NCBI RefSeq assembly: GCF_041146395.1
Contig: NC_090985.1
Span: forward strand, 285,501-349,500
Reading direction: 5' to 3'
Length of the DNA: 64,000 bases
Source of the DNA: Eulemur rufifrons
Taxonomy: Eukaryota > Chordata > Mammalia > Primates > Lemuridae
This document shows positions 12,546-21,606 of the stretch, piece after piece. Within the stretch, counting starts at the first letter, position 1, and the number at the start of each line of letters is the position of its first letter. Made by a program: the position numbers and the translations under genes. The notes beneath the pieces are model-generated. The model saw nothing but the letters and a program-made list of their open reading frames with translations. It did no database searches and had not been told where the DNA came from.

Positions 12546-14470
12546 CTAGCACTCTTGCTCGGACATGGGGCCTCGTGTTTCCCCTTTTTGTAAGCCAGAG
12601 TCATAGCTCAGCTTCTGGTACTGTTGTCGCAGTACCATCAGTTGTACCATGTTGATTCGTTCTTTTACAAAGGTAATTAACCTATTTAGAATATACGGTC
12701 CGAAAGTGAGGATGAGCAAAAGCACAATTAGGGGTCCTAATAAAGTTGAAAGCAAAGTAGTCAGCCAAGGGGAGCTATTGAACCATGACTCGAACCACCC
12801 TTCTCTTTGTTCACGTTCTCGCCTCCGTTTAGCCAGTCCTTCTCTGACTTTAGCCATGGATTCTCTTACTACCCCGGTATGGTCAGCGTAGAAGCAGCAC
12901 TCTTCCCCTAGGGCCGCACACAGCCCTCCCTGTTGGAGGAGTAGTAGGTCTAGTCCCCTCCGGTTCTGCAGCACTACCTCAGACAGTGAGGTCAGTGACT
13001 TTTTTAAATGGGAGATGGATTCTTCGATCCTGGATATGTCTTTATCTATAGCGGCCCTCAGGCTATTGAACCCCCTGTGCTGCACCGCTAAGGATGAGAT
13101 ACCTGTCCCTGTTCCTATTGCACCCAGACCAAAAAGGGTGGCTAAGGTTATTGCTGTAAAGGACTCTCTTTTTGTAGTTAACCTGGCACCTCCTGTGCCT
13201 TTTTCCCATGCATCATATATTATATTTTCTTGGTGGTAGATAACCTTAGGGAATACTAGTACCATGATGCAGACTTCTTCTAACTCATTAAAGACAGACA
13301 GGCTAAGGCATGGGGTCAAACCTGTTTTAGAACAAACCCACCATCCATTGAGTGCCGGAATCACCCATTTTGTTCCTCCATTCCGGTTTATAGATGGGTG
13401 GACTATAGCGCAAAGTTGTGCATGGCTAGGGGGCACCTTCCCTACGCAGGTCCCATTTCCAGTGACTGCCTGAAGTGTTAGCCCCGGGCCCTTGCGGTCC
13501 CATGTGCAGGACCTGGGGGCCTCCTCTCCCGTGCGGTTGAAGGGGGCATCTATTCCTACTGCTTCATAGAAAGGGGGTCTGATGTCATAGCATAACCAAC
13601 AGGCTTTTGTAGCATTGGGATCGGAGCGATTTAATGCCTCATATGCTGCTGTCAGCATTTTCTATAAGGGATCTCCTGACCCCTTTGTCCTGGGGGTTAT
13701 TTGCGTTTCTATCTCTGCCACCGGGGTCCTTAAGAGTGAGGGTGGAGCAACAGTCGGGCGTGGGCTATTTTGTTTATCTCCCAGCACCCCCAAAATGTCA
13801 GAACCGGTTCCCCCCAGCACTGGATTGGGCCCTACAGCGCCCGAGATGGGAGAAGCCCTCAGTTTGAATTGTATTACAGTGCCTCACCCCCCCCAGCGGC
13901 GATCATAGAGAGTTACTCCCCAGTATAGTCCCGAGACCCACCGTCTGTCTTTTTTTCCTTCTTCTGTGAACCTTACACGTATCAGGTTACAGTCAGAGGT
14001 ATACCTGGTTCGTGAGCATGGCCGAACATAAGACATCTCAATGAAAAGAGGTCGGACCTGCCATTTCCACTCTCCGTCATTGGTGGTCACACACTTCCAG
14101 GCTGCACAGTAGAGAGACTCGATCCCCCCACACGCGCGCCTCATTTCCCCTGTTCTAAATCCCGGACATGCAAAAAAAAACCATTCCTACTTAATTCTAT
14201 CCGGGCCTGGCGTTGGGTATACTGATATTCATAGCCCAATCCTTGCCGCTTAGGGTTATACTGCAGATTATCCATGCCTGGCAATTGTTCTAAGGTGAAG
14301 TACAGGTCCGGCCACCAAGTGTTTAGTGGGGCCGTTCCTGAAGTCCTACTATAAACTTCATGAGTTTCTAAGTTAGTGATTTCCCAGGTGAGGTTATAGG
14401 GCATGTAGGGATTTGGGTCAGTCATTACTTTTCCCATAAGGGTTATGTATATAGCAGTCACCACAAGCAT
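12546..14470 (-). pseudogene. env: env: gammaretroviral envelope, frame-broken
   Basis: The envelope precursor (surface SU and transmembrane TM subunits) is present almost end to end but cannot be made as one protein. It starts at ATG 14470 with a short hydrophobic leader, 18 bp past the pol stop. The frame shifts by one base in an A9 run (14172-14180, T9 in sense), and two in-frame stops follow: TGA at 13886-13884 and TAG at 13664-13662. The long remaining frame holds CWLC in SU, a basic TTKR cleavage site, a Gly/Ala-rich fusion peptide, a conserved LQNRRGLDLL-type segment, the CX6CC motif (CAALGEECC), a C-terminal membrane anchor and a short tail with a YQKL endocytosis-type motif, ending at 12546. 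The CWLC/CX6CC pair is diagnostic of gamma-type Env. Upstream SU matches the family only in short blocks. Confidence 0.93.
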
Positions 14471-14488
14471 TTTTATTTCGTATTGTCT

Positions 14489-17400
14489 TTATCCTGAGTC
14501 CCGCGGTGGTCTGGTTGTTACGCGAGTCAGTCTGGTCTTTAGTGGATTCTCAGGATCCGCTGAGGCCCTCCACTGAACTTGCTGCTGCTCCCGCTCGTCC
14601 TCGTTGGCAGGTCTTACGTGGGAGTGGTGTACCCAAGTCGCCACTCCGTCAACCTTTAGGGCAGTGGGGGTAACAAGAATAGTCTGAAAAGGTCCCTTCC
14701 ACCTGGGCTCCAGGGTCTTGCTATTATGCCGTTTTACCCATACCCAATCTCCCGGCTGGTAAGGGTGCCCGTTAGCCTTTTCCCCTGCCGGTCGGGTGAC
14801 CTGATAAATGGCTCGAAGGGCAGGCCAGATCTGGCTCTGAACCCTTTGCAGGGCCTGCACAGCCTGTAGTACTTCTATAGGGTGTTCAGGCAGGGTCTCA
14901 GGTTTCATTTTTGGAATTACCGGTGGAGGAGCACCGTATACTATCTCAAAGGGGGTTAGGCCTAAATGGTAGGGGGTGTTCCGGGCTCGGAACAGGGCAA
15001 AGGGAAGGAGCGTCACCCAGTCCCCGCCAGTCTCCAGAACCAATTTAGTCAAAGTCTCCTTTAGAGTTCTGTTCATTCTCTCTACCTGCCCTGAGCTCTG
15101 GGGATTATATGCACAATGTAGTTTCCAATCTGCCCCCAGAGCCCGGGCGAGTCCCTGACTAACTTGACTTGTGAAGGCTGGGCCGTTGTCAGACCCTATG
15201 CTCTCCGGCAGCCCGTATCTGGGAACTATTTCTTCCAGCATTTTCTTGGCTACTATTTTTTTTTTTTTTTTTTTTTGTTGAGACAGCGTCTCACTTTGTT
15301 GCCAAGGCTAGAGTGAGTGCCGTGGCGTCAGCTTAGCTCACAGCAACCTCAGACTCCTCGGCTTAAGCGATCCTACTGCCTCAGCCTCCCGAGTAGCTGG
15401 GACTACAGGCATGCGCCACCATGCCCGGCTAATTTTTTCTATATAGATTTTTAGTTGTCCATATAATGTCTTTCTATTTTTAGTAGAGACGGGGTCTCGC
15501 TCAGGCTGGTCTCGAACTCCTGACCTTGAGCAATCCACCCGCCTCGGCCTCCCAGAGTGCTAGGATTACAGGCGTGAGCCACCGCGCCCGGCCATCTTGG
15601 CTACTATTAAAGCAGTTTCTCTTTTAGTAGGAAAAGCCTCTACCCACCCTGAGAAGGTGTCTACCATAACCAGCAAGTACTTGTACCCATATTTCCCTGG
15701 CCTTACCTCCGTGAAATCTATTTCCCAAAACAATCCTGGCCGCCTCCCCCGTTCCCTGATACCTGCATGGGTCCCTCTGATCCTCCCCGGCTGCATGACC
15801 TGGCAGACACGACAGTCCTTGACAATGCTTTCTGCTGTCTTTCCTTGTGATTTGAATCTGAATTGTGCAGTGTCCAGCAGCTGCAACATCTTTTTCTTGC
15901 CTAGATGCGTTGTCTGGTGCAAGTGTCTCAGCAGATGGTTCCCCAAGGCTTCAGGAACTACTAGGCGATGCTCTCTGTCTTGGAACCAACCATCCTTACC
16001 CTGCGTTGCCTGAAGTTTTTCTCTGGCCCAGTCCATGTCCATACTGGAATAGTCCGGTTGAGGGGGTATCTCTCCCATTCCTGGGGGCGGCAGGCTCAAG
16101 TGTAGGACATCTGTTGGTGTAGGTCCTTCCGCAGCCCTCTTGGCCTCGGCATCCGCGGCCCGGTTGCCTCGAGCTTCTAGGGAGTCCCCCTTCTGGTGTC
16201 CCGGAGTGTGGACTACAGCCACTGCCTTTGGTAACAGGATAGCTTCTAGCAATTGAAGTATTTCAGGCTTATGTTTGATTTCTTTGCCCTCTGCCGTGAT
16301 GAAGCCCCTTTCTTTATAGAGGGCTCCATGTATGTGTACTGTCCCAAAGGCGTAGCGGCTGTCAGTATATACCGTCAGCCTCTTTCCCTGGGCCCGGCGA
16401 AGGGCTTCCGTGAATGCAATCAGCTCAGCCTTCTGGGCGGACGTTCCCTGTGGAAGGCGTGCAGCCCAGATAAGGTTGCCTTGTCCATCTACTATGGCTG
16501 CTCCTGCGTACCTGTGTCCCTCCCTGACGAAGCTACTCCCGTCCGTGAACCAGGTCAGGTCGCTGTTCGCAAGGGGGCGGTCCTGCAGGTCCTTCCGGGC
16601 CATCTGGGTCTCCGCCAGGATCTCAAGGCAGCTATGCTCAGGCGTTGCCGGTCCAGGATCTGGCAGGAGCGTGGCTGGATTCAGGATGGCAGGAGCTCGA
16701 AACTCGATACGGGGAGTATCTAACAGAAGCCCCTGATAGTGAGTCAACCTCGCATTTGTAATCCATCGCCCTGGTGGCTGCTTCAGGATCCCCTCTATGG
16801 CATGAGGGGTGGTAATTCGCAGATGCTGACCCAGGGTGAGCTTGTCGGCGTCTTTGACCAGCAGGGCTGCGGCTGCGATGATACGCAAACACGCCGGCCA
16901 CCCTGCCGCTACGGGGTCAAGCTTCTTGGACAGATATGCTACCGGCCGCCTCCACGGTCCCAGCATCTGTGTGAGCACCCCCTTGGCTATTTCCTTTTTT
17001 TTCATCCACAAAGAGGTGGAACTCCTTCGTGGGGTCAGGGAGGGCTAGGGCCGGGGCCTCTAGCATGGCTGTTCTCAAGGCTTGGAAGGCGCTCTCCATT
17101 TGCCTAGTCCATTCCCAAGCCTGACCTGCCTTACACCCCTCATATAAGGGTCGAGCCTTTTCTGCAAACCCTGGGATCCAGAGGCGGCAGTACCCTACTG
17201 ATCCCAAGAACTCCCTTACTTCCCGACATGAGGTCGGAGTGGGTATTCTTAACACAGTCTGTTTCATTGCCTCAGTTAGCCATCTTTGTCCTCCCTTTAT
17301 TTTATATCCTAGATAGGTGACTTCTTCCTTGCAGATCTGGGCCTTCGTAGCACTAGCCCGGTACCCCATCTCGCCCAGCGCCCTGAGTAAGTCCTTGGTG

Positions 17401-18494
17401 CCCTCTAAGCAGGTCTGTGAGGTTGGGGCAGCTAGTAACAGATCATCTACATACTGTAGCAGAGTCACCTGTGGATGACTGGCCCGGTACTCACCCAAGT
17501 CTTCATGGAGGGCCTCGTTGAACAGGGTGGGTGAGTTCTTAAACCCCTGGGGTAGCCGTGTCCACGTCAACTGTCCTCGGATTCCCCTCTCCTCATCTTG
17601 CCATTCAAAGGCAAATATTTCCTGGCTGCGCGGGGCTACTGCCAAGCTGAAAAAGGCATCCTTTAAATCCAGAACAGTATACCAGGTTTGTGTTGGAGGA
17701 AGGGAACTCAGCAGGGTGTAGGGGTTGGGAACCGTAGGGTGGATGTCTAGGACGCGCGCGTTGACCTCCCTGAGGTCCTGCACAGGCCGATAATCCTTTC
17801 CACCCGGTTTCCTCACTGGCAGCAGGGGAGTATTCCAGGCTGACTGGCACCTCCGGAGGATCCCGGCGTCTAGGAGCCTTCGAATGTGAGGCGTTATTCC
17901 CACTCTAGCTTCTTGGGGCATGGGATACTGTCTGACTCGGGCCGGTTCAGCTCCCGGTTTCAGCTCAATATAAAGAGGAGGCCGATGCTCTGCCCATCCT
18001 GCTCCCCCTGTCTCAGCCCAGGCTTTAGGAAAATCTCGAAACCAGTGTTCCATCTCTCCTTCCTGACGGATCCCCACAGGCTGGTATAGTCGGTACTCAT
18101 CCGCCTGGGCCAAGGTCAGGACTTGAGTAACCTGAGGGCTGCTGATATGGTTCCCTTTAGCATCAGTTACTATTATTCCTTTGTCTTCAAAATAGATACG
18201 GGCTCTTAGCTTTGTAAGTATATCTCTTCCTAACAAGGGGGTGGGACACTCCGGAATGACCATAAAGGCATGGCTCACTTGCCCTGAGCTCAGGTCTAGC
18301 TTTCGCCGGGTAGTCCATCGGTAGGGTCTGGTTCCGGTTGCCCCTTGCACCCAACTAGTCTTGTTGGACAACTTTCCAGTGGTTCCAGTGATTACTGAAT
18401 GTTCTGCTCCTGTGTCTACCAAGAAACTGACTGGGTTCCCCTCCACTTCTATAGTTACCCTAGGCTCGGGGAGGGGATCCGAACCCCGTCTTCC
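14489..18494 (-). pseudogene. pol: pro-pol: protease, RT, RNase H, integrase; interrupted
   Basis: Continues in the gag frame after the amber codon at 18497-18495, the gammaretroviral readthrough layout. In order: protease with [11 protein letters not shown]; reverse transcriptase with LPQGFKNSP and YVDD (catalytic aspartates); RNase H with FTDGSS and YTDSRYAF; integrase with an N-terminal zinc region (HLHQTTHLGKKK, CRVCQ) and the D,D-35-E core residues in WEIDFTEV, GSDNGPAF and SGQVERMN; and a basic C-terminal domain ending at TAA 14491-14489. Two lesions: a one-base shift in a run of eight As (16995-17002) just before RNase H, and an Alu (15258-15594) inside the integrase core. No other stops are evident, so the gene decayed very little before the Alu arrived. 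Confidence 0.95.
15258..15594 (-). mobile_element. Alu: Alu SINE inserted into provirus integrase
   Basis: Full-length young lemur Alu with a ~19-base T-run (reverse tail) and intact head 'ccgcgcccggcc'. It is flanked by a perfect 14-bp duplication, tcttggctactatt (15244-15257 and 15595-15608), made of integrase-coding sequence. It is therefore younger than the provirus. It lies in the same orientation as the provirus and belongs to the same subfamily as the Alus at 8773 and 58266. Confidence 0.97.
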
Positions 18495-18497
18495 CTA
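18495..18497 (-). other. gag-pro amber codon (readthrough site)
   Basis: TAG ends gag, and the same frame continues into protease with no further stop. Gammaretroviruses make Gag-Pol by suppressing this UAG, helped by a downstream pseudoknot. Here the codon is followed by GGA and a GC-rich stretch that could form such a structure. It should be read as a programmed signal, not as damage. Confidence 0.85.
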
Positions 18498-20087
18498 TTC
18501 ACTGTCTTCTCCCTGCCCTGCTATTAAGACTCTCTTAGGCGATGCTTTCCCCCCTAGCCCCCCTTTTTTCTTAGGACATTCTCTAGCCCAATGCCCCCTC
18601 TCCTTGCAATTTGCACACTGGTCTTTCTCTAGCCTTCTCCTCCGGGGGCGGCCTCCTCTCTCCTCCCCAAACTCTTTTCTCCCGAGCGTGCTCCCTGTAG
18701 CTGCCAGAAGAATCTTGGCCATCTCTTTGTTGGCTTTTCTAGTTTCCCCAGCCTGGAACTTTCTATCTTCTTGTCTAATCCTTTCTAGCCTCTCTTCCGG
18801 GGTCTCCCTATTATTATAGACTTTCTCAGCCACCTCTAATAGATCTTGTATAGTCTTTTCACATAATCTATCCATCCTCTGTACTTTTCTCCTTATATCA
18901 GGGGCTGCCTGGTTTACAAAGGCCATCATTACTGCCGCCTTGCTCTCTTCTGCCGTAGGATCTATGGGAGTGTACTGTCTGAAAGCCTCCATAATCCTCT
19001 CCAGATAGGCCGCTGGACTTTCCTCGGGCCCCTGCCGAACATCCCCTACCTTAGCCAAATTGGTCGGCTTTCGTGCCGCCGCCCGGAGACCGGCCATTAG
19101 AGTCTGGCGGTAGACCCGGAGACGCTCCCTACCTTCAGCCTCATTGTAATCCCAGGGGGGTCGTTCAAGTGGGAACGCCCGGTCTATGATCCCTGGATTA
19201 GTGGTGGGTCTGCCGTCATCTCCTGGAACCAGTTTCCGTGCTTCTCCCTGTATTCTTTCCCTTTCTTCAGTGGTAAAAAGAACTTTTAGTAGTTGCTGAC
19301 AGTCATCCCAGGTGGGCTGGTGAGTGAACAAAACAGAATCTAAAAGGTTAATTAGATCTTTAGGATTCTCTGAGAAGTTGGTATTTTGAGACTTCCAGTT
19401 ATACAGATCACTAGTCGAAAAAGGCCAATATTGGTAAGCCTGTTCCCCGTCAGCTTGCGGGGGCCCTATTGCACGCAGGGGAAGAGCCATGACTGGTTCT
19501 GGGTCCAGTGTTCTAGCGGCCCGCTGCCGGGTCCCGTACGCCGGGCCATCCACTAAGGGAGCTGCAGTGGCTGGGGCTGCGGCTGCAGTGGCTGGGGCTG
19601 CGGCTGCAGCGGGGTTATAAGGTGGGGGTGGAATACACTCCTGGTCTATTAGGTCAGGATAGGGAGTGGAGTCCGGAAGAACAGAGGGCGAGTCCAAAGG
19701 GGTGCCTTTTGTAGTCCCCGATTTGGACTCCCCCTCTTTCCTGGCCTCCTTTGCTACCATGATCTTGCTGTCTCCTACTGGGAGCAGGATTTTCCTCAAC
19801 CAGAGTGGGGGGTCCTGGACTAAGTCTTGCCAGACAATAATGTATGGAATCTGGTCAGGATGACCGTGGGGCCCTTTGTCGAACACCCTTTCTTTTACTT
19901 TGGAAATGATACCAGAGTCAAACGTTCCATCCCGGGGCCATCCAACCCCGAAAGTTGGCCACTCAGACTTACAAAACTTAATAAATTTGCCTTTCCTGAT
20001 TTCTATAGCGAGGTTGTGAGCCCTATCCTTGACTTCTTTGAAATGATCTATGAGGATAGACAGAGGCGTTGTCTGTGTCTGCCCCAT
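18495..20087 (-). CDS. gag: gag: intact gammaretroviral Gag polyprotein
   Basis: 530 codons, open throughout. The start is ATG 20087 because it gives MGQT, the N-myristoylation signal of gamma-type matrix; the frame extends two codons further only through a non-ATG codon. Matrix covers roughly residues 1-130. A proline-rich linker carries a PPPPY late-domain motif (about 153-157), followed by an Ala/Pro stretch made by a 21-bp tandem duplication (19560-19612). Capsid begins near PLRAIGPP (about 203). The major homology region is at about 353-375 (ESPAAYLERIMEAF). Nucleocapsid has a single CCHC zinc knuckle, CANCKERGHWAREC (about 491-504), as in gammaretroviruses. Length matches the family. 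It ends at TAG, in frame with pro-pol. This is the only complete retroviral gene in the window. Confidence 0.96.
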   Translation of the reverse strand: MGQTQTTPLSILIDHFKEVKDRAHNLAIEIRKGKFIKFCKSEWPTFGVGWPRDGTFDSGIISKVKERVFDKGPHGHPDQIPYIIVWQDLVQDPPLWLRKILLPVGDSKIMVAKEARKEGESKSGTTKGTPLDSPSVLPDSTPYPDLIDQECIPPPPYNPAAAAAPATAAAAPATAAPLVDGPAYGTRQRAARTLDPEPVMALPLRAIGPPQADGEQAYQYWPFSTSDLYNWKSQNTNFSENPKDLINLLDSVLFTHQPTWDDCQQLLKVLFTTEERERIQGEARKLVPGDDGRPTTNPGIIDRAFPLERPPWDYNEAEGRERLRVYRQTLMAGLRAAARKPTNLAKVGDVRQGPEESPAAYLERIMEAFRQYTPIDPTAEESKAAVMMAFVNQAAPDIRRKVQRMDRLCEKTIQDLLEVAEKVYNNRETPEERLERIRQEDRKFQAGETRKANKEMAKILLAATGSTLGRKEFGEERGGRPRRRRLEKDQCANCKERGHWARECPKKKGGLGGKASPKRVLIAGQGEDSE

Positions 20088-20346
20088 GCTCACAAAGGGA
20101 ACGGGGGAAGGGGGTTTCTCTCAGGTGTCCGCCTGGCTGCGTCCCTCGCGGGAACTTAGGCGCGTCTTGGCTAAGGTGTACCCGTATAAACCCCGGGCCT
20201 GGTCACTCCTTTTTAGGGGAGTGAATCACCATTATGCCATACGATGCCGCCACAGAATCGCAGGTTAGGACCCACTCAGATTCCGTAGCCGTGGCCGTGG
20301 AACCTTATACAGTCACGCTTCACTCATTCAATCAGGCAGACAGACT

Positions 20347-20544
20347 TTATGTGGGGGGGTCTATTCGGAGCCACATTAGGATTCCTATTACTATCCAGTA
20401 GAAAAGTGTGAGGGCGCACCTCTGTGGGGGTCCCCAAGAAGGAGGGGCAACAGTGTATAGACCGATACCAAATACCAGAACCAGTGAGCCCACAAGAATA
20501 AGCTGCAACCAAAAAGCAGTAACTCCAGAGACCGAGGGAATCAT
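20347..20544 (-). CDS. Small hydrophobic ORF in proviral leader (65 aa)
   Basis: Starts MIPSVSGVTAFWLQLILVG and has two hydrophobic segments (about residues 9-32 and 46-60) with few charges, a plausible two-pass membrane peptide. It ends 260 bp before the gag ATG and is in a different frame from gag. In some gammaretroviruses the matching place encodes the membrane leader of glycosylated Gag, but here stops follow in all three frames, so a Gag fusion is not possible in this copy. It could be a separate small protein, a remnant of such a leader, or chance. I do not recognise the sequence. Confidence 0.3.
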   Translation of the reverse strand: MIPSVSGVTAFWLQLILVGSLVLVFGIGLYTVAPPSWGPPQRCALTLFYWIVIGILMWLRIDPPT

Positions 20545-20961
20545 CGAAAGGATGACCCTAGGCGACAGGGTTCCGGGGCCTCGGCGGGGCCACGGGCCCA
20601 GAGCTGGGAGACGCTGTGGGCTGCAGTGAATAAAGAGAAGTAGCGGGGGGAATGGGCTGGGGGGTTGGGTGTGGTGGAGAGTTATTGGTCCACCCTTGTC
20701 TGCCGCCTCTGCGACAAACAGGACATTTAACTCCGTTGTTAATCGGGAAACTTTGGGGACTAAAGATAGAGCTGCTTTCTTTGCACATCAGATCAAATCC
20801 ACGCTCCTGTGAGTGAAGAAGAAACATAAAACACGGACAAAAGCGGCGAGATACGCCACAATCTGACACTAAAAGTGAAGCAAGTGGGTGGCGCCTTTGT
20901 GCAGGGCGGGCACCAGGCCGCTGCCGCCACCGCCTCCGGGCAGGACAACGGGAGGGTGTAC

Positions 20962-21246
20962 GGCTGCTGCTGCTGCTGCTGCCGCCGGAGCGTGGGTGCG
21001 CGGGCGCACGCGCGGGCCTCCGCTGCCGCCGCCACCGGAGAGTGGGCGGGCGCGCGCTCGGGCCTCCGCCGCGCCGCCACCGCCACTGGAGAGTGGGCGG
21101 GCGCACGCGCTCGGGCCGCCGCCGCGCCACCGGAGAGTGGGCGGGCGCGCGCTCGGGCCTCCGCCGCGCCGCCGCCGCCTCCGCCTCCGCCCCCACCCCC
21201 GCCGCCGCCGCCGCCGCCGCCGCTGCCGCTGCTGCTGCTGCTGCTG
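20962..21246 (-). repeat. GC-rich minisatellite with trinucleotide runs in leader
   Basis: In + coordinates: a CTG run (about 20962-20982); then four units of about 45-52 bp built on 'gagtgggcgggcgcgcgctc' plus CCG/GCC triplets (about 20985-21165), the first unit diverged; then a CCG/CCT-rich run (about 21166-21226); then a second CTG run (about 21228-21246). In viral sense these are CAG and GGC repeats in the 5' untranslated leader. Such sequence should fold into very stable structure. Confidence 0.9.
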
Positions 21247-21584
21247 GGGGATGGGCCGCTGAACGAACACCGAAGACTCAAACACAGAACAATGGTCACC
21301 AGACAATCACGCAGAGAGACAACGACAAGACGTTTCACAAATCCCTAACTCTTGGCCCTGTGGCCAGCTTAGTTTTCCTCTCAAACGAACCTTACCGGCC
21401 CGTGCCGGAAACCTACCGAGGGGGGCGAGGGACGTCTCCCTTCACTCCCGGGCCAGCGACCTCCCAGTGCGTCCACCTAGGTCTTGGCCGGCCACCAATT
21501 ACCTGCACCACGCGGATTTTTTTTTTTTTTTTTTTAAAGTTCCAACTCCTCCTTGGGCCTGGATTCTGTTCCAGGGGTTTCGGA

Positions 21585-21602
21585 ATCCCGGACGAGCCCC
21601 CA
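21585..21602 (-). other. Primer binding site for tRNA-Pro
   Basis: On the - strand this reads TGGGGGCTCGTCCGGGAT, the 18-base complement of the 3' end of tRNA-Pro, used by many gammaretroviruses to prime minus-strand DNA. It lies four bases downstream of the 5' LTR. The match is complete by eye, which fits a young provirus. Confidence 0.95.
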
Positions 21603-21606
21603 AAAA

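Larger units (their letters stand above)
20088..21584 (-). other. Long proviral leader (primer site to gag)
   Basis: About 1.5 kb between the primer site and gag ATG, clearly longer than the several hundred bases usual for gammaretroviruses. Sense order: a poly-A tract near 21516-21536, a unique part, a CAG/GGC-rich minisatellite (21246-20962), a mixed region, and a hydrophobic 65-codon ORF (20544-20347). The packaging signal and splice donor for env mRNA should lie here, but I cannot place them with confidence. GC-rich open frames across the repeat (for example 21196-20558 and 21338-20793) encode mostly low-complexity Gly, Pro, Arg and Ser and look like by-products. Confidence 0.7.

Noticed and set aside
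13884..13894. Run of eight Cs in env taken at first for a second frameshift
   Set aside because: The frame on both sides is the same; the break is a single in-frame TGA, not a shift.
12649..18819. Many + strand open frames across the provirus
   Set aside because: They are shadows of the - strand gag, pol and env genes; none has independent support.
20558..21338. Long open frames over the GC-rich leader repeat, on both strands (up to 212 codons)
   Set aside because: They are low-complexity Gly/Pro/Arg/Ser/Ala runs created by GC-rich triplet repeats that lack stop codons in several frames at once. No domain and no conserved start.
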